Assembly (NCBI RefSeq): GCF_000498475.1
Contig: NZ_AVBI01000016.1
Coordinates: 210,739-274,738 of the forward strand
DNA from: Flavobacterium cauense R2A-7
Lineage (GTDB): Bacteria > Bacteroidota > Bacteroidia > Flavobacteriales > Flavobacteriaceae
Direction: 5' to 3'
DNA length: 64,000 nucleotides
A program made the position numbers and the translations under genes. Of this stretch, positions 54,397 through 62,698 are shown one piece after another (positions within the stretch are counted from its first letter, which is position 1; every line of letters starts with the position of its first letter). The notes under the pieces were generated by a model, which did no database searches, was not told where the DNA came from, and saw nothing but the letters and a program-made list of their open reading frames with translations.

Positions 54397-54568
54397 TGAG
54401 GTTGTGCGTTCGCGTTTTGCGACCCACATTAAAAGGGAATTAGGTGTAATACCTAAGCTGTACCCGCAACTGTAAGCTATAAAGCCTGTTGTTATTCTTC
54501 ATGCCACTGTCTGCACAAGCGGATGGGAAGGTGGATAACAGGACGCAAGCCAGGAGACCTGCCTATTA
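54397..54568 (+). promoter_or_regulatory. cobalamin riboswitch
   Basis: All hallmark pieces are present in order: the GAGGTTGTGCG opening, GGGAATTAGGTG near 54440, the core GCTGTACCCGCAACTGTAAGC, the variable arm (CCTGTTGTTAT / ATAACAGG), GACGCAAGCC and the B12 box AGCCAGGAGACCTGCC at 54548-54563. It precedes the TonB receptor by about 90 nt. It is expected to shut down receptor synthesis when adenosylcobalamin is abundant. Confidence 0.95.
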
Positions 54569-54587
54569 CAATGAGTAACAAACTTTC

Positions 54588-54650
54588 GGGAAAAAAGGTT
54601 TGGGTATGGGTAAATTCTATGCTTTTCTCCCAGATTATTAAATTTTTTTT
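54588..54650 (+). promoter_or_regulatory. possible riboswitch expression platform
   Basis: GGGAAAAAAG (54588-54597) can pair with CTTTTCTCCC (54622-54631) with one mismatch. Eight T follow at 54643-54650, just before the start codon at 54659. It could act as a terminator or hide the start region. Confidence 0.45.
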
Positions 54651-54658
54651 AAACTAAA

Positions 54659-56611
54659 ATGAACAAGAAAACGGTTCGCTTTGGTGCATTAGCTCTATTG
54701 TGGGCTACATGTACTTTTGCGCAGGAGCAAGACAGTATTGCTAAGGTTAAACAATTGAACGAAGTAGTGATTTCCGATTCAAAATTTGCATTGTCAAAAG
54801 AAAAATCCGGAAAAGTAATTGTGAAAATTACAAAAGAAGATTTAGAGAAAAAGGCGGGGCAATCGGTAGCTACCGTTTTAAGCAGTGTAGCGGGAGTGGA
54901 GGTTAACGGTAACCAAAGCGGAGCAGGAAAAAATTTGGGATATTATATCCGAGGCGGGCGTAACCGTCAGACCTTAATCATGATTGACGGAATTCCGGTA
55001 ACCGACGCATCAGGAATAAACTTAGAATACGATTTGCGTTTGATTCCGGTAGATCAGGTGGAAAGTATTGAAATCATGAAAGGCGCTTCCAGTACATTGT
55101 ATGGGTCCGGTGCTGCAACAGGTGTTATCAATATCACTCTTAAAAAAGCAGCTAAAAAAGAAATTGCCGGAAATGCCTACATGAGCATGGGAACACAAAT
55201 GACTGCCGATAAAGTGAAATACAATCCGCAGGATTTCAATCAGGGATTCGCGGTTAACGGAAGTTTGGACAAATTCAATTACTATGCGACTTTAAACAGT
55301 ACGGAAATCAAAGGAATTTCGGAAGCTACCGTACCGCAGTCGGCAACTTATGAAGACGATCGTTTTTCGAGAGTGAATTCGCTGGTAAAGTTGGGTTTCA
55401 CCCCTACAAAAAAACTAACGTTGGATTTCTTTGGTAATTACGACAGAGTAAAAAGTGCCTTCGATGGTAGTTTTGACAATTTCTCTAATCCGGATTCTCC
55501 GTTTAATGTTTCCACCTCAGAGCAATTCCGATTTGGTTTTTCACCCAAATACAAATACAATAAAGGAGAATTTGTTTTGAATTCAGCTTTCAATACTATC
55601 GAACGCAATTACAATATTTTCAACAGCTGGACTTCAGGAATCGACACAAGTGATTATAAATCCAGCAGCGTTAATGTGGATGCGTTCAATAAATATGAAA
55701 TCACTAACCAGTTTTTTGTGGTAGCCGGAGGTCAGTTTCAGTTTCATGAAATGAATTCCGTTACGCCGTATGACGTTATCAAAAAAGAAAACGCCAAATT
55801 CAATACGATTGACCCTTATCTGACAGCGGTTTACAATTCAAGTTTCGGACTGAATATTAATGCCGGGGCACGCTATAATATGCACAGTGTTTATGATAAT
55901 CACTTGGTTTATAATATCAATCCGTCGTATAATTTTTCAGGGTTTCCGTTAAAAGTAGTGGCCTCTTACAGCACGGCATACATTACACCGAGTTTATACC
56001 AGCTGTATTCGCCTTACGGGAATTTAAAATTAACTCCGGAAGAAAACGCAACGGCTGAAGTTGGTTTTGAAACCACCTTGTTAAATAAAAAAGTAACGTT
56101 GAATGCAGTAGCTTTCCATAGAGAAGAGAAAAATTCAATTGGTTTTTATACCGACACCACTACATGGGAATCCTATTATATTAATGTGGAAGGAAAGTAC
56201 AATGCTAAAGGTGTGGAGTCGGCTGTGAGTTATTCCGTAACTGATAAGTTGAAAGTAAATGCGAATTATACGTTTACACAACCGGAAGAAAAGTTAAGCC
56301 GTTTGATTTCCAAACACAAAGGGAATGCTTCTGTTGATTTTCATGCATCCTCAAGACTCTTTTTAAATCTTAACTACCAATATGTAGACGATAGAAAAGA
56401 CGCTTATTTTGATGGCGGTACTTTTGCCACAGTTCCCGTAAAACTGGACGCTTATCAATTGGTGAATTTTACGGTAAAACACGAGCTTATTAAAAACCGA
56501 ATGAGTGTTTTTGGTACGGCAACCAATATTTTTAATGAAGATTTTGTCGAAACGGTTGGCTACAGTACCAGAGGCAGAAACTTTAAAATCGGCTTGAATT
56601 TAAATTTTTAA
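54659..56611 (+). CDS. btuB: TonB-dependent cobalamin receptor (BtuB-type)
   Basis: A 650-residue outer-membrane receptor: signal peptide, TonB box region near VKQLNEVVIS, plug domain (KSGKVIVKITKEDLEKKAGQSVATVLSSVAGVEVNG, IRGGRNRQTLIMIDGIPV, VDQVESIEIMKGASSTLYGSGAATGVINI), and a 22-strand-type barrel ending STRGRNFKIGLNLNF with C-terminal Phe. The length is that of BtuB and not of SusC. The riboswitch upstream identifies the ligand class as cobalamin. Confidence 0.95.
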   Translation: MNKKTVRFGALALLWATCTFAQEQDSIAKVKQLNEVVISDSKFALSKEKSGKVIVKITKEDLEKKAGQSVATVLSSVAGVEVNGNQSGAGKNLGYYIRGGRNRQTLIMIDGIPVTDASGINLEYDLRLIPVDQVESIEIMKGASSTLYGSGAATGVINITLKKAAKKEIAGNAYMSMGTQMTADKVKYNPQDFNQGFAVNGSLDKFNYYATLNSTEIKGISEATVPQSATYEDDRFSRVNSLVKLGFTPTKKLTLDFFGNYDRVKSAFDGSFDNFSNPDSPFNVSTSEQFRFGFSPKYKYNKGEFVLNSAFNTIERNYNIFNSWTSGIDTSDYKSSSVNVDAFNKYEITNQFFVVAGGQFQFHEMNSVTPYDVIKKENAKFNTIDPYLTAVYNSSFGLNINAGARYNMHSVYDNHLVYNINPSYNFSGFPLKVVASYSTAYITPSLYQLYSPYGNLKLTPEENATAEVGFETTLLNKKVTLNAVAFHREEKNSIGFYTDTTTWESYYINVEGKYNAKGVESAVSYSVTDKLKVNANYTFTQPEEKLSRLISKHKGNASVDFHASSRLFLNLNYQYVDDRKDAYFDGGTFATVPVKLDAYQLVNFTVKHELIKNRMSVFGTATNIFNEDFVETVGYSTRGRNFKIGLNLNF

Positions 56612-56638
56612 TAGTAATTAAAATTCATGTTTTGTTTG

Positions 56639-56678
56639 AAGCCCTGTTCCATTTGTTTGGAACGGGGTTTTATTTTTT
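56639..56678 (+). terminator. intrinsic terminator of btuB
   Basis: CCCTGTTCC / GGAACGGGG stem with a seven-to-eight-base loop and a T-rich tail. Confidence 0.85.
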
Positions 56679-56759
56679 GCATTTTTTTTATTGTACCTTG
56701 TAACAAACAAGTGAGTAGTTCGTCTTGATTGTATAAACCAACACCAAACCAATGAAAGT

Positions 56760-57275
56760 ATGAATCAACAGGAGTTTGTAAATTTAATTTCTCCTTTTAA
56801 AGACAAGTTGTTTCGGATGGCGAAAAGGTTGCTCGTGAGCACCGAAGAAGCCGAAGATGCCACTCAGGAAGTTTTGGTGAAATTATGGAAAAACAATAAC
56901 GTTCTTTCGAATTATTCCAGTGTGGAAGCATTTGCGATGACGATGACCAAAAATTACTGTCTGGATCAGTTAAAATCGAAAAGGGCATCAAATTTGCAGA
57001 TTGTACACAGTAATTATTCCGACAGGACAGCCAGTGTTCAACGACAAATTGAAGACAAAGACAGTTGGGATTGGGTGGAAAAAATAATGGAAACCTTACC
57101 CGAACAACAGCGGTTGATTATTCAGATGCGGGATGTGGAAGAATATGAATTTGCGGAAATCGCAAAAATAATGGACATGAGTGAAACGGCAGTAAGAGTC
57201 GCACTTTCCCGAGCAAGAAAAGAAATAAGAGAACAATTGGTTAAAAAGCATAATTATGGAATTACATACAATTGA
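56760..57275 (+). CDS. ECF RNA polymerase sigma factor
   Basis: A 171-residue sigma-70-family factor. Region 2 is LFRMAKRLLVSTEEAEDATQEVLVKLWKN. Region 4 is LPEQQRLIIQMRDVEEYEFAEIAKIMDMSETAVRVALSRARKEIREQL. There is no region 1 or 3. The next gene overlaps it by 20 bp, the usual position of an anti-sigma factor. Its promoters are not identifiable here. Confidence 0.93.
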   Translation: MNQQEFVNLISPFKDKLFRMAKRLLVSTEEAEDATQEVLVKLWKNNNVLSNYSSVEAFAMTMTKNYCLDQLKSKRASNLQIVHSNYSDRTASVQRQIEDKDSWDWVEKIMETLPEQQRLIIQMRDVEEYEFAEIAKIMDMSETAVRVALSRARKEIREQLVKKHNYGITYN

Positions 57276-57696
57276 AAAACTAGTAGAAAAATACTTTTCA
57301 GGAGAAACCAGTGTTGCCGAAGAGAAGCAGTTGAAAGACTACTTTTCATCTTCAGATGTGGCGCCCCATTTGGAACAATACCGTGCGGTTTTTGGTTACT
57401 TCCGTCAGGCAAAACAAGAACAATTCACTAAGACGGTTCCACTACACCCCAGAAAACACAGTTATGTAGTGTGGATTACCGTTGCGGCAAGTGTAGCAGT
57501 TTTGTTAGGTACGTTTTACATTATGAATCATAAACCGGAACAACCTCAGGATTTAGGAACCTTCGATAACCCGGAATTGGCTTTCGAGGAAACCCAAAAA
57601 GCCCTGAATATGGTTTCGGAAAATGTAAACGAAGGCGTGAAAAGTATCAACTATGTCAACGAGTACAATCAAACAACAAAAACAATCTTTAAATAA
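57256..57696 (+). CDS. single-pass membrane protein, probable anti-sigma factor
   Basis: A 146-residue protein: a cytoplasmic N-terminal 65 residues (MELHTIEKLVEKYFSGETSVAEEKQLKDYFSS), one membrane helix (WITVAASVAVLLGTFYIM near 73-92), and a polar C-terminus. The EKYFSGETSVAEEKQLKDYF start is typical for Bacteroidota proteins translated with ECF sigma factors. There is no zinc-binding HxxxCxxC motif. The anti-sigma role is from position and topology. Confidence 0.72.
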   Translation: MELHTIEKLVEKYFSGETSVAEEKQLKDYFSSSDVAPHLEQYRAVFGYFRQAKQEQFTKTVPLHPRKHSYVVWITVAASVAVLLGTFYIMNHKPEQPQDLGTFDNPELAFEETQKALNMVSENVNEGVKSINYVNEYNQTTKTIFK

Positions 57697-57703
57697 TCAA
57701 AAA

Positions 57704-58228
57704 ATGAACAAATTATTTTTAACACTAGTAGCAGTAATATTTTCATCAACCTTATTTGCACAATCGGCTTTCGATAAATTCGACGGTCAGGAAAGTGTAA
57801 CTTCGGTTATCGTAAACAAGAAAATGTTCGAATTAATGAGCAAAGTAAAAGTGGATGCGTCCGATAAACAAGCGCAGGCCTATATGGGATTGCTTAAAAA
57901 ATTAGACAATTTGAAAGTGTTTACCACTAATAGCGCAAAACCGGCTTCGGAAATGAAATCGACGGTTAATAGTTATTTGAAATCCAATCCGTTAGACGAA
58001 TTAATGCGTGTGAACGATGGTGGTAAAAACGTGAAAATTTATGTAAAATCAGGAGCCAGCAGCAATCAGGTGAAAGAACTTTTAATGTTTATTGAAGGTG
58101 CCAATGCTAAAAACGAAACCGTTTTACTTTCGTTAACCGGAAATTTCGATTTGGATGAGATTTCTGCTTTGACCGAAAAAATGAAATTACCAGGCGGTGA
58201 TTCTTTGAAAAAAGCTTCTAAACAATAA
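57704..58228 (+). CDS. DUF4252 protein, secreted
   Basis: A 174-residue protein with signal peptide (MNKLFLTLVAVIFSSTLFAQ) and a DUF4252 domain (FDKFDGQESVTSVIVNKKMFELMSKV, then MRVNDGGKNVKIYVKSGASSNQVKELLMFIEG). The ATG at 57704 is used; an upstream in-frame ATG at 57653 lies inside the preceding gene and would bury the signal peptide. DUF4252 proteins commonly accompany ECF sigma factors in Bacteroidota. Confidence 0.85.
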   Translation: MNKLFLTLVAVIFSSTLFAQSAFDKFDGQESVTSVIVNKKMFELMSKVKVDASDKQAQAYMGLLKKLDNLKVFTTNSAKPASEMKSTVNSYLKSNPLDELMRVNDGGKNVKIYVKSGASSNQVKELLMFIEGANAKNETVLLSLTGNFDLDEISALTEKMKLPGGDSLKKASKQ

Positions 58229-58230
58229 GT

Positions 58231-58322
58231 ATGAAATCGCCATTAACAACAAGTTTGCGCACGCAAACACCTAAAAATAAAGCGATAACATATATGACCT
58301 CTAACAAATAAAATTTACATAT
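58231..58322 (+). repeat. leader repeat element, copy A
   Basis: ATGAAATCGCCATTAACAAC begins the element; the core is a near-perfect hairpin GTTTGCG-CA-CGCAAAC, followed by AGCGATAACATAT. It runs up to the DUF4252 start codon and matches the 21.1 kb copy along its length. No open frame is convincing inside it. Confidence 0.75.
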
Positions 58323-58859
58323 ATGAAACGTTATTTATTCATAGGACTTGTTTCGGTATTGTTCTTTGCAAGTTGCGAACAAAAACCTTCGCTGCAGAAA
58401 TATTTTGTAGAGAACACCGAAAATAAAGAATTCATCGCGGTAGATATTGCGCCAAGCATTATCAATGTGGACAAGGTAACTTTAAGCGGTGAAGAAAAAG
58501 CGGCGCTTGCTTCTTTCAAAAAAATAAACGTATTGGCTTTTAAAGCCGATTCGACCAATCAGAAAGAATTTGATGCCGAACGTTCGAAAGTGACTACCAT
58601 TCTGAAAGACAAAAGCTATCAGGAACTGATGAAAGTGGGTTCCGGTAAAGAAGGCGGCGCGATTTATTTTGTTGGAGAAGACGAACATATCGATGAATTT
58701 GTATTGTTCGCCAATAAAAAAGAAAACGGTTTCGCAGTTGTCCGGATTTTGGGCGAAGACATGAATCCGACGCACGTTATGAATCTGATGAGTTTGCTGA
58801 AAAAAGCAAATGTAGATATGGAACAGCTAAAGCCTTTACAGGCCTTGATGCAACCTTAA
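58323..58859 (+). CDS. DUF4252 lipoprotein
   Basis: A 178-residue lipoprotein (lipobox in LFFASCEQKP), with a DUF4252-like domain (DKVTLSGEEKAALASFKKINVLAFKAD and IYFVGEDEHIDEFVLFANKKENGFAVVRILGEDMNP). It is a diverged paralogue of the preceding protein. The leader repeat separates the two, so it may have a separate promoter. It ends at a bidirectional terminator shared with crtZ. Confidence 0.82.
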   Translation: MKRYLFIGLVSVLFFASCEQKPSLQKYFVENTENKEFIAVDIAPSIINVDKVTLSGEEKAALASFKKINVLAFKADSTNQKEFDAERSKVTTILKDKSYQELMKVGSGKEGGAIYFVGEDEHIDEFVLFANKKENGFAVVRILGEDMNPTHVMNLMSLLKKANVDMEQLKPLQALMQP

Positions 58860-58862
58860 CTG

Positions 58863-58892
58863 AAAAGTCCCGAAACACATCGGGACTTTTTT
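58863..58892. terminator. bidirectional terminator
   Basis: AAAAGTCCCGA / TCGGGACTTTT stem with a short loop, between the DUF4252 and crtZ genes. The crtZ stop codon touches its right edge. Confidence 0.88.
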
Positions 58893-59334
58893 ATTGTTTG
58901 AAATATTTTCTTGGAAATAATAACATACCGAAACATTCGCCGTCTTCTTTCCCCAAATGTTTATGATGCATTTTATGAGCTCTCCGAACCGCTCTGGCAT
59001 AGCGGTTGTTAGCATTGCGAAACAGTTTAAAGCGTTGATGGATGAAAATATCATGTACCATAAAATAAGCACAGCCGTAAACAAATATTCCCAATCCGAT
59101 GGCTAAACCGATGCTAAGAACATCAAATTTCCACAACAGAAAAAAAGTAACACTTATAATGGCATAAAATACAAAGAATGCATCATTATGCTCAAACCAG
59201 GAATCGTGTGTTTTATGATGATGATCTTCGTGTAGGCACCATAAAAAACCATGCATGATGTACTTGTGACTAAACCAAGCCATGAATTCCATAAAGCAGA
59301 AAGTAAGCAGAAAGACCAATATATGTAGCCACAT
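58891..59334 (-). CDS. crtZ: beta-carotene hydroxylase
   Basis: A 147-residue membrane di-iron hydroxylase. All four histidine motifs are present: HKYIMH, HEDHHH, HDIFIHQR and HKMHHKH. It hydroxylates beta-carotene at C3 and C3' to give zeaxanthin. It has four hydrophobic segments. It is the last gene of the crtI-crtB-crtZ run. Confidence 0.94.
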   Translation of the reverse strand: MWLHILVFLLTFCFMEFMAWFSHKYIMHGFLWCLHEDHHHKTHDSWFEHNDAFFVFYAIISVTFFLLWKFDVLSIGLAIGLGIFVYGCAYFMVHDIFIHQRFKLFRNANNRYARAVRRAHKMHHKHLGKEDGECFGMLLFPRKYFKQ

Positions 59335-59347
59335 AAAATTTGTTTTT

Positions 59348-60187
59348 TTAGATTAAATTTAAGCGATAATTCAGATAACATTTCGCCAAAAGCCCCACTT
59401 TTTCATAATCAGGAACACGGATTCGCGTATTTTTAATTTCTAAAGATGGTGTCTTTTTAAGCTTGGAAAGCAATTTTTTGTAATACACATAAGCAGTGTA
59501 CACTCCAAATTTAGCTTCCAACGGAAGTTTTACAATTCCTTTAAATCCGGCTTCAAAATCGGCTTCGATTTCCTGAATGATTTGTTGTTTTGAGGTTTCA
59601 TCCAGACGGGATAAATCGGTATTTGGAAAATAGGTGCGGTTTAATTCATCATGATCAGCTTTCAAATCCCTCAAAAAATTCACTTTCTGAAATGCCGAAC
59701 CCAAACGCATGGCACCTTCTTTCAGCTCTTCGTATTTTTTATCGTTTCCGTTTACAAAAACTTTCAGACACATTAAGCCCACCACATCGGCTGATCCGTA
59801 GATGTATTCGTTGTATTCGTCGTAAGTGGTGTATTCGTTTTTATACAAATCCAGTTTCATGCTTTTCATAAAAGCAGTAATCAGTTCTCTCGGAATAGCA
59901 TATTTGTTAATGGTATGCTGAAACGAATTCAGCACCGGATTTAAACTGATTTTGTTTTCCAACGCTTTTTCCAAATCGTCTTCAAATAACTGAAAAAGCT
60001 GCTCTTTATCGTATTCATGAAACGTGTCTACAATTTCGTCGGCAAACCGCACAAAACCATAAATATTATAAATGTCCTGACGAATGCTTGGCGCCAACAT
60101 TTTTACCGCACTCGAAAACGACGTACTGTATGCCTTGGTCACATTCTTACTGCATTCAAACGAAATCTGATCAAATAATGCTTTCAT
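59348..60187 (-). CDS. crtB: phytoene synthase
   Basis: A 279-residue prenyl synthase condensing two geranylgeranyl diphosphates. The first aspartate motif is FADEIVDTFHEYD and the second RDLKADHDELNRTYFP, with YGSADVVGLMCLKVF between. The start ATG overlaps the end of crtI by 4 bp, so the two are translationally coupled. Confidence 0.95.
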   Translation of the reverse strand: MKALFDQISFECSKNVTKAYSTSFSSAVKMLAPSIRQDIYNIYGFVRFADEIVDTFHEYDKEQLFQLFEDDLEKALENKISLNPVLNSFQHTINKYAIPRELITAFMKSMKLDLYKNEYTTYDEYNEYIYGSADVVGLMCLKVFVNGNDKKYEELKEGAMRLGSAFQKVNFLRDLKADHDELNRTYFPNTDLSRLDETSKQQIIQEIEADFEAGFKGIVKLPLEAKFGVYTAYVYYKKLLSKLKKTPSLEIKNTRIRVPDYEKVGLLAKCYLNYRLNLI

Positions 60188-61665
60188 ACTGGTTGTTTTT
60201 CGGGTTTGTAGTGTTTTTTGATTAAATCGGCAACGAGTTTTCCTGAAATTAAGGAAGGCGGAACACCCGGTCCGGGAACGGTAAGCTGTCCGGTAAAGTA
60301 GAGGTTTTTGACTTTCTTGCTTTTCAGTTTCGGACGTAAAAAGGCGGTCTGTAATAGCGTGTTGGCCATTCCATAGGCATTTCCTTTGTATGAATTGTAG
60401 TCTTTTATGAAATCGTTAATGCAAAACGATTCTTTAAAAAGGATGCTGTCTTTCACTGATTGTCCGGTCAGTTTTTCCAATCGGGTAATGATTTTATCAA
60501 AATATTTTTCGCGTAATTCCGTCGTGTCTTCAATTCCGGGAGCGAGCGGAATCAGAAAAATACCGGCTTCTTTTCCTTCCGGTGCCGAATTTGAATCGGT
60601 TTTGGAGGGGAAACTGGCATAAAAAAGCGGATTTTCAGGCCATTTCGGATTGTCATAAATGTCAGCGGCATGGGTATCAAAATCGACATCAAAAAACAAA
60701 GAATGATGTTCTGTGTTTTGAATTTTTTTATCGAAACCAACGTAAAATAAAAGGGAAGAAGGCGCGAAGGTTTTCTTCTCCCAATAGTTTTCAGAATACA
60801 TTCGGTTTTTATTCTCCAATAAAGTTTCGGAATGATGATAATCGGCACCGCTCACTACAATATCTGCATGGATTTTCTGTCCGTTAACTTGTATTCCGCA
60901 GGCTCTTCCGTCTTCCGTCAGGATTTTTTCCACTACAGCATTGGTGTGGATTTTTACACCGAGTTCCCGAGCCAGACTTTCCATAGCCAAAATGACACTG
61001 TACATACCATTTTTAGGATGCCAGGTGCCAAGACCGAAATCGGCGAAATTCATAAAACTGTAAAAGGATGGCGTGTCCGATGGTTTGGCGCCCAAAAAAA
61101 GTACCGGGAATTCCAATATCTGAATCAGCCTTTCGTTTTTAAATTGTTTTCGGATGTCTTTTGAAATATTGCTGAAAAATTGTCCGACTTTCATTGCGGT
61201 TTCGGGCGTAATCAATTCGAGCGGACTTTCACCGGGACGGTACACCAGATTTTTAATTGCGATATCATAATTGCTCTGCGCTTCTTTCATGAACGCCGCT
61301 AATTTTTGTCCGCTGCCTTTTTCAATGCTTTCAAAAGTGGTGATGATTTCCGGTAAATTATCCGCAATGGTAACAAAATCGTTGGTATCAAAATACACCT
61401 GATACGCCGGACTGAGTTTAATCAACTCATAATAATCGGAAGGTTTTTTCTTGAAATCGGCAAAGAAACGTTCGAAAACATCCGGCATCCAATACCACGT
61501 CGGACCGATGTCAAAAGTAAATCCGTCTTTTTGCAGTTGTCTTGCGCGACCTCCAATAGTTGCGTTTTTCTCGTATATGCTGACATCGTTACCTTCTTTG
61601 GCAAGATAACAGGCAGCGGCTAACGAAGAAAAGCCTGAACCGATGATTTGAATAGTTGTTTTCAT
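60184..61665 (-). CDS. crtI: phytoene desaturase
   Basis: A 493-residue FAD enzyme of the CrtI type that desaturates phytoene toward lycopene. The N-terminal dinucleotide fold is IIGSGFSSLAAACYLAKEG, with EKNATIGGRARQ after it; the C-terminal end is LYFTGQLTVPGPGVPPSLISG. It is the first gene of the crtIBZ operon and has the 61.67-61.71 kb promoter with the inverted repeat. Confidence 0.95.
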   Translation of the reverse strand: MKTTIQIIGSGFSSLAAACYLAKEGNDVSIYEKNATIGGRARQLQKDGFTFDIGPTWYWMPDVFERFFADFKKKPSDYYELIKLSPAYQVYFDTNDFVTIADNLPEIITTFESIEKGSGQKLAAFMKEAQSNYDIAIKNLVYRPGESPLELITPETAMKVGQFFSNISKDIRKQFKNERLIQILEFPVLFLGAKPSDTPSFYSFMNFADFGLGTWHPKNGMYSVILAMESLARELGVKIHTNAVVEKILTEDGRACGIQVNGQKIHADIVVSGADYHHSETLLENKNRMYSENYWEKKTFAPSSLLFYVGFDKKIQNTEHHSLFFDVDFDTHAADIYDNPKWPENPLFYASFPSKTDSNSAPEGKEAGIFLIPLAPGIEDTTELREKYFDKIITRLEKLTGQSVKDSILFKESFCINDFIKDYNSYKGNAYGMANTLLQTAFLRPKLKSKKVKNLYFTGQLTVPGPGVPPSLISGKLVADLIKKHYKPEKQPV

Positions 61666-61666
61666 A

Positions 61667-61705
61667 TTTTGTTTAACAAATATACTAAAAAGTTAAACAA
61701 AACAA
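61667..61705 (-). promoter_or_regulatory. crtI promoter with 11-bp inverted-repeat operator
   Basis: On the minus strand the promoter reads TTG (61705-61703), an 18-bp spacer and TATATTTG (61684-61677). Overlapping it is a perfect inverted repeat: TTTTGTTTAAC at 61667-61677 and GTTAAACAAAA at 61692-61702, with centres 25 bp apart. One arm lies in the spacer next to the -33 box and the other covers the start point. This is the classic position for a repressor. Confidence 0.75.
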
Positions 61706-61715
61706 CTGTTCTTTT

Positions 61716-62621
61716 TTATTTTTTTATTTCTTTCGAAAAGTCACCGATAGAAGTGAATGTTTTAATTTTTTCTGAAATGCGTTGATTGTCAATAAATTCG
61801 GTCATTCTTCCTAAAACATATAGTTTTGAATCGGCATCATCTAATACGGTATCGCTTACCGTTTGCAGATAGTCATTTACTTCTTCCGGACTTGGTTTAA
61901 CGGTTATGTACGTTACAAAAGTGATGTTACTGAAGTATTTTTTCACATCCAAAAGACATTCGGTAGGAATGCTGGATCCTAAAAAAATGGTTTTGTACCC
62001 TTTACTCAGGATTTCATAGTTAAGGTATAGCAGTCCTAATTCGTGAATTTCGTTCGAAGGAAGGTAAAGCACAAATACCCGATCAGTCTTTTCGCTATTA
62101 GTCTTTTGTAGTATTTCGATGTTGATTAATAATTTCTGCTTAATCAAATGGCTGATGAAGTGTTCGTGCGCCGGACTTATTGTTGCGGTTTGCCATAATA
62201 CCCCCAGTTCTTCCAATAAGGGAATGAACACGTCGTAAAAAATCGTGCTGAATTTTTTCTCGTTTAACAACTCGTCATATGTTTTGAGAAAAGCGGTTTG
62301 GTCAAAATTCATCATGGCGATTTTAAAAGCGCTGATGGCATGACTTTTTGAGTTTTTTTCCGATGATATTTCGTTGACCATGCTGGCAATCTTCTCGTTC
62401 GAAAACGTAGAGATTCTGGATATTTTATAGCCGTGTTGAATCAGCAGACAGATATTTAATAGCTTCTGAAGATTTGTCAGATCGTAATTTCTGATATTGG
62501 TGTCGGTACGCATGGGTTCCAGAATATTATATCTTTTTTCCCAAATGCGAATAGTGTGTGCTTTGATACCGGAGAGGTTTTCCAAATCTTTTATACTGAA
62601 AACACTTTTTATTACGTTCAT
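61716..62621 (-). CDS. CarH/LitR-like B12-binding MerR regulator
   Basis: A 301-residue regulator. Residues 7-75 form a MerR DNA-binding domain (VFSIKDLENLSGIKAHTIRIWEKRYN). Residues 95-175 are a helical bundle and 180-300 a cobalamin-binding Rossmann fold. The photoreceptor signature W-x9-E-H is Trp143 to Glu153-His154, and the lower-ligand motif E-x-H-xx-G is Glu191-His193-Gly196. The ATG at 62621 is preferred to a TTG at 62645. It is divergent from crtY and upstream of crtIBZ, so it probably represses both in the dark. Confidence 0.88.
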   Translation of the reverse strand: MNVIKSVFSIKDLENLSGIKAHTIRIWEKRYNILEPMRTDTNIRNYDLTNLQKLLNICLLIQHGYKISRISTFSNEKIASMVNEISSEKNSKSHAISAFKIAMMNFDQTAFLKTYDELLNEKKFSTIFYDVFIPLLEELGVLWQTATISPAHEHFISHLIKQKLLINIEILQKTNSEKTDRVFVLYLPSNEIHELGLLYLNYEILSKGYKTIFLGSSIPTECLLDVKKYFSNITFVTYITVKPSPEEVNDYLQTVSDTVLDDADSKLYVLGRMTEFIDNQRISEKIKTFTSIGDFSKEIKK

Positions 62622-62636
62622 CTTTTTGTTGATTTC

Positions 62637-62687
62637 GTTAAACAAAATTACGAGTTTATTTATTCTGATTGGTTACATTTGTTAAAA
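62637..62687. promoter_or_regulatory. divergent carH-like/crtY promoters with operator half-sites
   Basis: GTTAAACAAAA at 62637-62647 is identical to one arm of the crtI operator. It overlaps the minus-strand -7 box TAATTTTG (62650-62643) of the regulator gene. On the plus strand TACATTTG (62674-62681) is followed by TTAAAAA, a weaker version, before crtY. The regulator would thus control itself and crtY. Confidence 0.65.
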
Positions 62688-62698
62688 ATATTTCAGAG

